Positions 1 through 5,506 of a DNA stretch of 8,579 bases are shown one piece after another. Positions within the stretch are counted from its first letter, which is position 1. Each line of letters begins with the position of its first letter. Under the pieces are notes generated by a model, which saw nothing but the letters and a program-made list of their open reading frames with translations, was not told the DNA's origin and ran no database searches. The position numbers were made by a program, and so were the translations under genes. Origin of the DNA: an uncultured Nitrosomonadales bacterium (GTDB lineage Bacteria; Pseudomonadota; Gammaproteobacteria; Burkholderiales; Gallionellaceae); the NCBI GenBank assembly GCA_903934275.1, contig CAIZNF010000232.1, positions 1-8,579 of the forward strand, given 5' to 3'.

Positions 1-245
1 ATCAAAAAAGACGAACGCTGGCTGCACAGGCCGAGAGTTTGGCAGTCACCTACCTGTGCCATGCATTCGCCGAGCACCTGTTCGGCCGTCGCCGCGTAGG
101 CCAACGCATCGCTTTCATAATGCCCGCCGTTAACGGTGATTTTCGGGGCTGGTTTTGCGACGATGTGGCCGAGCACGCCTTCATGATCGAGCAATCCGGC
201 CTTGATCGACGTGGTGCCGAGGTCGAGCGAAATGGCAGAAATCAT
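1..245 (-). CDS. FGGY-family carbohydrate kinase, N-terminal part (possible glycerol kinase)
   Basis: The first 81 codons of an FGGY kinase are present; the gene runs off the left edge. The protein starts MISAISLDLGTTSIKAGLLD, which is the phosphate-1 (actin-like ATPase) motif of the FGGY/ASKHA superfamily, with Asp8 and the Gly-Thr-Thr at 10-12. A second conserved stretch, LGLCSQRSSFL near the window edge, matches the FGGY substrate-side strand that usually reads G-x-x-x-Q. The family phosphorylates sugars or polyols with ATP. The start lies 2 bases after the glpD stop, so the two genes are very probably co-transcribed, and glycerol is the natural substrate guess. The motif wording differs from canonical GlpK, which typically has DQGTTSSR here, so xylulose, ribulose or another polyol remains possible. 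The catalytic Asp in the C-terminal half is outside the window. Confidence 0.85.
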   Translation of the reverse strand, partial: MISAISLDLGTTSIKAGLLDHEGVLGHIVAKPAPKITVNGGHYESDALAYAATAEQVLGECMAQVGDCQTLGLCSQRSSFL

Positions 246-246
246 G

Positions 247-263
247 CCTAATTTTCCATTAGG
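247..263 (-). other. Small inverted repeat over the glpD stop and kinase start region
   Basis: On the minus strand, CCTAAT and ATTAGG form a perfect 6-bp stem around a 5-base loop, GGAAA. The stem includes the glpD stop codon TAG, and the loop carries the only purine-rich Shine-Dalgarno-like bases ahead of the kinase ATG. The arrangement would suit translational coupling, in which ribosomes finishing glpD open the hairpin. The stem is short and AT-rich, so it may be chance. Confidence 0.3.
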
Positions 264-1852
264 CGTAGGTCGGGATTTCTCTCTGAGTGTCGGGTTGAAA
301 CTCGACTTACCTCCCGGTTTAGCGCTGCTTCATCCCATCCCATCGCAGTTGCAACGGTTTCAGCGATACGACGCAATACACTTTCATCCAGCTGCGCCAA
401 AATCAGCAGCGGCATGCGGCGGCGCAGCAGGTCGTCCAGATGAACGGCCATTTCACCTCTGGCGCAAAACAGCAAATCTGCCTGAATGAACGGCAGTGCA
501 GGCACAATGCGTTCGGCCAGACGAGGATCATTCTCAATGATGCGGAATATCTCGCCGACCTTCTTGCCGTGGCGGCGTATCAGCCACTTGGCGCTTTCCT
601 GCTCGATGCCGAGTTGTGTTGCATGAGTGCTAGCGGCGACAAACCACCGTATATAGTCCGCCTCCGGTGTCCAGGGAAATGTGCGGCTTCTGGTTGCGCA
701 CGGCGTATCCACACCCAGTTGCGCGCACACCGTATTGACGATGCATGCCGCGTCTTCGCGCGCCGAGGTGATCTTTCCGCCGATGGAATAATGCGCCCCA
801 TTGTCTGCGGTTTTTAATTCCCAGTCGCGGCTGGCGGATGATGGCAATGTTTTGTCACTATGCTTCATCACACGTAAACCGGCATAGCTCCCGACCACAT
901 CCTGTTCTGTCCATGCGATCTTGAGATAGTGATTGGCTTCGGCCAGCAGGTAGGCGACCTCTTTTGGCTCGACCACAACATGATCGAGGTCGCCGCTGTA
1001 ATCCGCATCGGTGGTACCCAGCAGCGTCATACCATACCAGGGGATTATGAAAAACACCCGGCCATCGGATTTGGCGGTCAGCAGCAAGGCCTCGTCGGTC
1101 GGCAGCGCGGGCATAACCAGATGTACGCCCTTATCTAAGCGGCACCAGCCGCGTCCCTGCTCAGATGCCGCTGTCCATTGTCCGGTGGTATTGACGATTT
1201 GCCGGGCAAAAATTTCTGCGCTGCCATGGCCGAGCTGATCACGAACCGTTGCACCGTCCGCCCTCCCGTTCGTTTCCGTCACGCTAATCAGCTTGCCATA
1301 ATTCACGCACACCGCCCCTGCATCCATCGCGCCGGAGACTAATTCCAACACCAGCCGCGCATCGTCGGTCTGCGCATCGCCGTAGGTAAAGCCGCCTTTC
1401 AGGTTCTCGCTGCCGAGAAACGGAAAACGTCCGGCAAAGGCTTGCCCATCGAAATGATGATGCGCCATGTCCGAGTTTAAATTATCTGCCAGCGAGTCAT
1501 ACATGAATAAACCCGCCTTCATCTGGAAGGTGCCGACGCGGCTGTCCGTATAGACCGGCACACCGAAGCGCAGTGGCCAGACGCGATGCGGTGCCACAGC
1601 CAGCAGCATCTGCCGTTCCGCCAGCGCCTTCTTGACCAGCTTGAAATCGAGCGACTCCAGATAGCGCAGTCCGCCGTGGATCAGCTTACTGGATGCGGAT
1701 GAGGTCGCACACGCCCAATCGCCCTGCTCCACAAGCGCGACGCTCAAGCCGCGCAACGCCGCATCATAAGCCGTCCACGCGCCATAAATGCCGCCGCCGC
1801 ATACCAGCAGGTCGAATTGTTTGTTGCTGAGTAGTGAGAAATTGCGCTTCAT
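248..1852 (-). CDS. glpD: Aerobic glycerol-3-phosphate dehydrogenase (FAD-dependent)
   Basis: The 534-residue product oxidises sn-glycerol 3-phosphate to dihydroxyacetone phosphate at the inner face of the cytoplasmic membrane and passes electrons via FAD to quinone. The N-terminus has the Rossmann FAD motif GGGIYG (residues 19-24), followed by the family stretch SSASSKLIHGGLRYLE, which binds the flavin and is diagnostic of GlpD/GlpA. Further on come GDAQTDDARLVLELV (the usual D-x-Q-T-D-D-A-R-L motif), LLGTTDADY and the C-terminal FAD contact GGKITSARE. A DAO_C-type helical domain fills the last ~130 residues. E. coli GlpD is about 501 residues, so the length is normal to slightly long. The ATG is preceded by a modest GGTGAG ribosome site. 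The gene follows ugpQ by 115 bases and precedes the kinase by 2, consistent with a glycerol-phosphate operon. Confidence 0.95.
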   Translation of the reverse strand: MKRNFSLLSNKQFDLLVCGGGIYGAWTAYDAALRGLSVALVEQGDWACATSSASSKLIHGGLRYLESLDFKLVKKALAERQMLLAVAPHRVWPLRFGVPVYTDSRVGTFQMKAGLFMYDSLADNLNSDMAHHHFDGQAFAGRFPFLGSENLKGGFTYGDAQTDDARLVLELVSGAMDAGAVCVNYGKLISVTETNGRADGATVRDQLGHGSAEIFARQIVNTTGQWTAASEQGRGWCRLDKGVHLVMPALPTDEALLLTAKSDGRVFFIIPWYGMTLLGTTDADYSGDLDHVVVEPKEVAYLLAEANHYLKIAWTEQDVVGSYAGLRVMKHSDKTLPSSASRDWELKTADNGAHYSIGGKITSAREDAACIVNTVCAQLGVDTPCATRSRTFPWTPEADYIRWFVAASTHATQLGIEQESAKWLIRRHGKKVGEIFRIIENDPRLAERIVPALPFIQADLLFCARGEMAVHLDDLLRRRMPLLILAQLDESVLRRIAETVATAMGWDEAALNREVSRVSTRHSERNPDLRLMEN

Positions 1853-1882
1853 CTGCTCACCAACGCTACTAATTTAAGAATG

Positions 1883-1964
1883 CTGTTCGCCCTGAGCCTG
1901 TCGAAGGGTTTTGGGTGAATAGCTGGTGGTCCGACAGGACCAGGGCAAACGGTAAGGTGAACAG
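1883..1964. repeat. REP-like palindromic element between ugpQ and glpD
   Basis: This imperfect inverted repeat fills most of the 115-base ugpQ-glpD gap. The left arm TTCGCCCTGAGCCTGTCGA (1886-1904) pairs with 1931-1949 at 16 of 19 positions. Outer arms CTGTTC (1883-1888) and GAACAG (1959-1964) match perfectly, and an inner hairpin GGTCC-GACA-GGACC sits at 1928-1941. The left arm closely resembles a dispersed repeat I recall from many proteobacterial intergenic regions (CTTCGACAGGCTCAGGGC on the opposite strand). In the operon mRNA it would fold into a stable structure between the two genes, which could protect the upstream message or lower glpD expression. That role is inference. Confidence 0.7.
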
Positions 1965-1967
1965 TAT

Positions 1968-2753
1968 TCATCTATCCCTCACCTGCAAAGCCTTTTGCGG
2001 AACATCGCTAATCAAAATATCCACCCCCAATTCCAGCGCCTTATTTATCTCTTCATCGCTGTTGCAAGTGTAAACCGCGATGCATTTGTCATGCTTGCGC
2101 AACAACTTCACCATCGTATCGTCGAGGGACTCTATGGGCAGGCACAACCCGTGCAAAAAAGGCTGCTCGGCCAGCACACGCCGCGCATCTTCCAGCGTCT
2201 GCTCGGGTTCTAAATTGTAAACCAGCGGAAATCCCGGCGCGCACTGATGGGCGTAAACCAAACTGGCAAGATTGAACGAGGAAACCATGATCGTATCGTT
2301 TCCGGGAGCGAGGGCATCCTGTTCGCTCGTTTGTGGGCAAGATGCCCGCGCCCCAGCCATCTCCAGCGTTTGGCGCACTTTTATTTCATGGCGCGAGGTA
2401 TGCTCCCAGTCGCGATTTTTTATTTCGAGCAACAAACGGTAACGCCCGCGATAGGCATCCAAAAATTCCTGCAAGCTCATGATGCCTTGCGGCGCGGCTG
2501 CCGCAGAAAAATGCGCGGCAAAATTCATCGCCTGCAATTGCGTACAATCGAAATCATCAATGCGCTGATCAGGTAAACCAACCTTGTTCAGAAACCGGTC
2601 GTGCCACAGCACGGCCACTTCATCGCGGCTGAGCTGTATGTCTGTCTCGATGCCGTCGATGGCGTATTCCAGCGCCTTGTCGAAAGCGGAGCGGGTATTT
2701 TCCGCCGCTTCCTTATTGGCACCGCGATGGGCGAAAATCAGGGGTTTGGTCAT
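1968..2753 (-). CDS. ugpQ: Glycerophosphodiester phosphodiesterase
   Basis: The 261-residue cytosolic enzyme hydrolyses glycerophosphodiesters from phospholipid turnover to an alcohol plus sn-glycerol 3-phosphate, the substrate of GlpD encoded next. It is a GDPD-family TIM barrel. Visible catalytic and metal residues are HRG (His9-Arg10), AENT (Glu18-Asn19), IETDIQLS (Glu36, Asp38), HD (His51-Asp52) and LLLEIK (Glu110, Lys112). There is no signal peptide, which fits UgpQ rather than periplasmic GlpQ. E. coli UgpQ is 247 residues. The excess is explained by an in-frame palindromic repeat encoding residues about 135-150 (RASCPQ...ALAPG), just before the conserved VSSF strand at 157-160. The protein should still fold if this lies in a surface loop. 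No convincing Shine-Dalgarno site precedes the ATG at 2753, but the start agrees with the family N-terminus. Confidence 0.92.
   Translation of the reverse strand: MTKPLIFAHRGANKEAAENTRSAFDKALEYAIDGIETDIQLSRDEVAVLWHDRFLNKVGLPDQRIDDFDCTQLQAMNFAAHFSAAAAPQGIMSLQEFLDAYRGRYRLLLEIKNRDWEHTSRHEIKVRQTLEMAGARASCPQTSEQDALAPGNDTIMVSSFNLASLVYAHQCAPGFPLVYNLEPEQTLEDARRVLAEQPFLHGLCLPIESLDDTMVKLLRKHDKCIAVYTCNSDEEINKALELGVDILISDVPQKALQVRDR
2304..2353. repeat. REP-like palindrome inserted in frame within ugpQ
   Basis: GCGAGGGCATC (2308-2318) and GATGCCCGCGC (2341-2351) form an inverted repeat with 10 of 11 matches around a 22-base spacer, with partial pairing extending outward. It lies wholly inside ugpQ, keeps the reading frame, and encodes residues 135 to about 150. 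The encoded text (ARASCPQ...DALAPG) is of a kind I recognise as the translation of a dispersed intergenic repeat that recurs inside unrelated predicted proteins. It is therefore best read as a repeat that inserted into a tolerant loop, not as original GDPD sequence. Confidence 0.7.
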
Positions 2754-2831
2754 AGTCGTTTGCTTGCACTAATTTTGGCTTAATCGGGCGACCAGTATCT
2801 GGCCCAACTTCTGCTGGCACATTCCAGCCAA

Positions 2832-2862
2832 GTAGAGTGGGCACATTTTTGTGCCTACGCGG
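2832..2862. repeat. GTAG-headed REP-like palindrome beside the RAYT remnant
   Basis: The arms GTGGGCAC (2837-2844) and GTGCCTAC (2851-2858) are an inverted repeat with one mismatch around the loop ATTTTT. They are preceded by GTAG at 2832-2835. Bacterial REP elements mobilised by RAYT proteins typically start with GTAG or GTGG followed by a short palindrome, and they flank the RAYT gene; this one lies 7 bases beyond the stop codon of the RAYT remnant. The rest of the gap towards ugpQ (2754-2831) contains only a 5-bp hairpin, GCTGG/CCAGC (2813-2828), and probably the ugpQ promoter, which I cannot place. Confidence 0.65.
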
Positions 2863-2868
2863 ACGGCA

Positions 2869-3100
2869 TCAATCATATTCCATTGCCGCACTTTTCATCG
2901 CACCAGCCCAGTCACACGCGTATATCCCATCATGCACATGACGGTGAAATGTCGGGTGAGGCCAATCAACCACGTGTTGTATGTGCCCGTGTTTAACCAG
3001 GTTGAAATGATTGTAATCGACATGGAGGACAAAATCATTGTCATCACGAATCTGATGTTTTTAAAATCGTCGTTGCCATATTGTCGATTCGTGATGTTTG
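2869..3100 (-). pseudogene. C-terminal remnant of a REP-associated tyrosine transposase (RAYT, IS200-like superfamily)
   Basis: In one minus-strand frame the conserved end of a RAYT protein can be read. It begins IWQRRF at 3081-3064, then meets an in-frame TAA at 3063-3061, then continues KHQIRDDNDFVLHVDY, NHFNLVKHGHIQHVVDWP, HPTFHRHVHDGIYACDWAGA and stops with TGA at 2871-2869. Family members typically read WQRRFWEH-IRDE-DF-HVDYIH-NPVKHG-V-DWP-SSFHR-V--GIY--DWAG, so nearly every block is present. The TAA falls where an aromatic residue normally precedes E-H, and NP has become NL. The N-terminal half with the HUH metal-binding motif is not present upstream, where srkA begins its 3' end. The element is therefore dead: 5' truncated, with one nonsense change and several substitutions. 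RAYTs are single-copy domesticated transposases linked to REP repeats. Confidence 0.75.
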
Positions 3101-3187
3101 AATTTTGGGGCAGTCTTATGGTTAACTAGTTCATTTTTTGAACAGCTATGTCATGTCACCGCATTTTTTTGTTGCGGGAATAAATTC

Positions 3188-3212
3188 GGGGCGCGATAAA
3201 TCTCGCCCCTAC
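3188..3212. repeat. REP-like palindrome supplying the srkA stop codon
   Basis: GGGGCGCGAT (3188-3197) and ATCTCGCCCC (3200-3209) form a 10-bp inverted repeat with one mismatch and a 2-base loop. On the minus strand it begins with GTAG, whose TAG is the srkA stop codon, so the element abuts the end of that gene exactly. The GTAG-plus-palindrome layout is that of a REP repeat. It would also fold as a strong hairpin at the 3' end of the srkA mRNA and could stabilise or terminate it. No U-run follows directly on the minus strand, so it is not a classic intrinsic terminator. Confidence 0.65.
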
Positions 3213-4189
3213 ATCACCCACAGCGGCGGCTCATCCATCAGCGCGATTTGTTCGCGCAATTCCAGAATCCGGTCTTGCCAGTAGCGTTGCGTGTTGAACC
3301 ACGGGAAAGCCGTGGGGAAGGCCGGATCGTCCCAGCGCCGCGCGATCCACGCGGCGTAATGGATCAAGCGTAGCGTGCGCAACGCCTCGATCAGATGCAG
3401 TTCGCGCGGGTCGAAATCGTAAAAATCCTCGTAGCCCGTCAGCAGGTCGCCGAGTTGCTGGGTCTGTTCGGCGCGCTCACCGGACAGCAGCATCCATAAA
3501 TCCTGTATCGCCGGTCCCATGCGGCTGTCATCGAAGTCGACAAAGTGCGGGCCGTCATCTGTCCACAGTACGTTGCCGACATGGCAGTCGCCGTGCAGGC
3601 GCAACGCGCGCACCGCCCCGGCTCGCTCGAAACAATGCCTCACCCCGTCCAACGCCTGCGCGACCACGCCGCGATACACCTCGACCAGTTCTGCCGGAAT
3701 AAAATCGTGCGCCAGCAAATACTCGCTCGGTTCGATGCCGAAACTGTGAATGTCCAGCGTCGGGCGATGCCGGTAAGGCTCCAGTGCGCCCACCGCGTGG
3801 ATGCGCCCGAGGAATCGTCCCATCCATTCCAGCGTGTCGCGGTTATCCAGCTCCGGCGCGCGACCGCCGTGCTTGGCAAACACAGAGAAACGAAAACCGT
3901 TGTGGGCATGCAGTGTACGATCATCGACTATCAGAGCGGGTACCACCGGGATTTCGCCTTCGACCAGTAAAGCAACAAAGGCGTGCTCTTCCAGAATGGC
4001 ATCATCCGTCCAACGTGCGGGGCGGTAGAACTTGGCGACTAACGGCGGGCCGTCTTCCATGCCCGCCTGATAAACGCGGTTCTCATAACTGTTGAGAGCC
4101 AGCAAACGACCGTCACTGCGCAGGCCGATACTGTCCAGCGCATCGAGTACGGCATCGGGAGTAAGGGCGGAAAAGGGTTGGGTATGCAT
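3209..4189 (-). CDS. srkA: Stress-response serine/threonine kinase (SrkA/YihE type)
   Basis: This is a cytosolic APH/RIO-like protein kinase. E. coli SrkA (YihE, 328 residues) limits stress-induced death by opposing the MazEF toxin pathway. With the start used here the product has 326 residues. Conserved features in order are LNSYENRVYQ (32-41), KFYRP with the ATP-binding Lys53, LEEH, HGDCHVGN (199-206, catalytic loop with Asp201 and Asn206), VDFDDSRMGPAIQDLWMLL (metal-binding Asp pair) and a C-terminal EPPLWV that matches the family end. An upstream in-frame ATG at 4285 would add 32 residues unlike the family. It would also crowd the divergent sulfur-transport gene to a 27-base gap, so the ATG at 4189 (MHTQPFSALTPDAVLDAL) is preferred. 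No start has a good Shine-Dalgarno site. The stop codon lies in a palindromic repeat. Confidence 0.9.
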   Translation of the reverse strand: MHTQPFSALTPDAVLDALDSIGLRSDGRLLALNSYENRVYQAGMEDGPPLVAKFYRPARWTDDAILEEHAFVALLVEGEIPVVPALIVDDRTLHAHNGFRFSVFAKHGGRAPELDNRDTLEWMGRFLGRIHAVGALEPYRHRPTLDIHSFGIEPSEYLLAHDFIPAELVEVYRGVVAQALDGVRHCFERAGAVRALRLHGDCHVGNVLWTDDGPHFVDFDDSRMGPAIQDLWMLLSGERAEQTQQLGDLLTGYEDFYDFDPRELHLIEALRTLRLIHYAAWIARRWDDPAFPTAFPWFNTQRYWQDRILELREQIALMDEPPLWVM

Positions 4190-4312
4190 AGACGGATTGT
4201 ACGGCAACAGCACCCAGTCCTGCTGTGGTGGAGAGTGATAAAGTGTCATTTCGTTTTGCGATGTTCGTATTAACGCTGCTACCATGCGCGACTTATTTTG
4301 AGGGTTTTTGAT

Positions 4313-4747
4313 ATGGCTATTGGCATCAATACTTTTTTACCCGCATTACTTGGAGGCGCGCTCATCGGCCTCGCCGCCACGCTGTTGCTGTGGCTGAACG
4401 GAAGGCTTGCCGGAATCAGCGGTATCCTGTGGAGCTTGTTCTTCGCGAAAGCGAGCGATGCGCTGTGGCGCATATTGTTCCTGATTGGCGTGATAGTTGG
4501 AGCTGCGCTGTATTACGTGATGTTTGATAATGCTCCGGTGGCGCGCGAAACATTTCCGGTATGGCTGTTGGTGGTGTCTGGGTTTCTGGTCGGCTATGGC
4601 ACTTCGCTGGGCAACGGATGCACCAGCGGTCATGGTGTGTGTGGCTTGGGAAGGTTGTCGTTGCGCTCGCTGGTCGCAACCGTAGTTTTTCTGCTGGCAG
4701 CGATCATCACCACCTTTGTGGTGCGCCACTTGCTGGGGGTGATGTGA
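4313..4747 (+). CDS. YeeE/YedE family membrane protein, first half of a split sulfur transporter
   Basis: The 144-residue hydrophobic protein has about four to five membrane segments (roughly 8-28, 33-45, 52-70, 82-98, 118-140). It carries the YeeE/YedE (sulfur transport, PF04143-like) signature GNGCTSGHGVCGLGR, with Cys103 and Cys110. In the TsuA/YeeE family such cysteines pass thiosulfate or another sulfur anion through the membrane by transient contacts; family members are also linked to persulfide handling (PmpA/PmpB). The ATG at 4313 is chosen because GAGGG at 4300-4304 is a good ribosome site with 8-base spacing; a TTG at 4298 is in frame but lacks one. The stop TGA shares its A with the ATG of the next gene, so the pair is translationally coupled. 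A promoter is expected in 4190-4312, but I see no convincing -35/-10 pair. Confidence 0.88.
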   Translation: MAIGINTFLPALLGGALIGLAATLLLWLNGRLAGISGILWSLFFAKASDALWRILFLIGVIVGAALYYVMFDNAPVARETFPVWLLVVSGFLVGYGTSLGNGCTSGHGVCGLGRLSLRSLVATVVFLLAAIITTFVVRHLLGVM

Positions 4748-5247
4748 TGAAGCGCAATCTGACGAGTTTGTTGGCGGGTCTGCTGTTCGGCTTCGGCCTT
4801 GCGCTGTCCGGTATGACGCATCCGCAGAAGGTGTTGGGTTTCCTTGATATAGCCGGTGTATGGGATGCCAGCCTGTTGTTCGTATTGGGCGGGGCGGTGG
4901 GTGTCACGCTGGTCAGCTTCCGTTTTATTCTGCGTTTGAACAAGCCAGTCTTGGCGGAGCGTTTTGTGATTACCGAGGAAACGCATATTGACCGGCAGAT
5001 CATTCTGGGAGCGACCCTGTTCGGCATCGGCTGGGGTATCAGCGGCTATTGCCCTGGTCCGGCTATCGCCTTAATCGCGTCGCCAAATTGGGAGTTGTTG
5101 GCGTTTTTGCCTGCGGCGATATTGGGCGCGGTTGCCGAAAAATACCTTGAGCTGCGCTCGCAGGCACGGGTCGAACAGCAACATAAACAGGCGGTTCAGA
5201 ACAACAAACCTGCCGGTAAAAGCACTTCCGAAAGCTCATGCGGTTAA
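4747..5247 (+). CDS. YeeE/YedE-like membrane protein (DUF6691 type), second half of the split transporter
   Basis: The 166-residue membrane protein has about four hydrophobic segments (roughly 5-22, 40-62, 84-102, 112-130). It carries FGFGLALSGMTHPQKVLGFLD near the N-terminus and GWGISGYCPGPA (Cys102) in the third segment; both are hallmarks of the second partner in two-gene YeeE/YedE systems. Together with the upstream gene it would rebuild the pseudo-symmetric fold of a full-length YeeE, probably importing or exporting a reduced sulfur compound. The ATG overlaps the upstream stop by one base (TGATG). A hydrophilic tail from about residue 135 is rich in Gln, Lys and Ser and ends SESSCG, with a cysteine next to last. 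The substrate cannot be assigned from the window, because no sulfurtransferase, ArsR/BigR regulator or sox gene is adjacent. Confidence 0.88.
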   Translation: MKRNLTSLLAGLLFGFGLALSGMTHPQKVLGFLDIAGVWDASLLFVLGGAVGVTLVSFRFILRLNKPVLAERFVITEETHIDRQIILGATLFGIGWGISGYCPGPAIALIASPNWELLAFLPAAILGAVAEKYLELRSQARVEQQHKQAVQNNKPAGKSTSESSCG

Positions 5248-5348
5248 CGTGAAACTCACGCGGCGATTCGTTTGCCCCCAACCGAGAGTGGCGAGGTGGT
5301 AGAGGCCTGTGATTTCATTTCTCCTTCAAGTGGGAAACAATTTTTAGA

Positions 5349-5370
5349 TCGGGCTGTGCCCGACAGCTGT
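5349..5370. repeat. REP-like hairpin in the gap after the sulfur-transport pair
   Basis: TCGGGC-TGT-GCCCGA (5349-5363) is a perfect 6-bp inverted repeat, followed by the 8-bp palindrome ACAGCTGT (5363-5370). The core resembles common dispersed repeats of the form GTCGGGC...GCCCGAC. Transcripts of the convergent genes on either side could use it as a shared 3' structure, but there is no U-run for intrinsic termination. The rest of 5248-5506 shows no supported gene; the only other symmetric sequences are a 5-bp stem CGTGA/TCACG near 5250 and an AT palindrome at 5489-5498. Confidence 0.45.
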
Positions 5371-5506
5371 GTCTGGCAGGTAGAACACGCCCTATGCTAT
5401 TACACTATGGGAAGATAAATGGAATGACTTCACCAGAGAATGTATTCTAAAAGTTGCTGCGCATCCGAATAGCGGCGTTGTGCGGAGAATAAATTTATCA
5501 TGTCAT

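Noticed and set aside
2851..3129. Plus-strand open frame of 92 codons beginning with GTG in the srkA-ugpQ gap
   Set aside because: It starts inside the REP-like palindrome, has no ribosome site, resembles no family I know, and lies opposite a clear RAYT remnant on the minus strand.
3150..3175. CCGCA - T-rich loop - TGCGG as an intrinsic terminator near the end of srkA
   Set aside because: The T-run is in the loop, not after the stem, so it does not fit a terminator.
2754..3208. Whole gap as a genomic or defence island
   Set aside because: It contains only a transposase fossil and palindromes; flanking genes are ordinary housekeeping genes and there is no integrase, tRNA or defence gene.
4190..4285. 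N-terminal extension of srkA to the ATG at 4285
   Set aside because: The extra 32 residues have no counterpart in the family, have no Shine-Dalgarno site, and would leave only 27 bases before the divergent gene.
4256..4285. Possible promoter TTGCGA - 18 bases - TACCAT upstream of the YeeE-like gene
   Set aside because: Each box matches only 4 of 6 consensus positions, which is expected by chance in a region of this length.
5248..5266. CGTGA-AAC-TCACG hairpin as terminator of the sulfur-transport pair
   Set aside because: The 5-bp stem has no following U-run.
5370..5506. Short plus-strand open stretches between the sulfur-transport pair and rsmI
   Set aside because: Frames are under about 30 codons before a stop, without a ribosome site or recognisable protein text.
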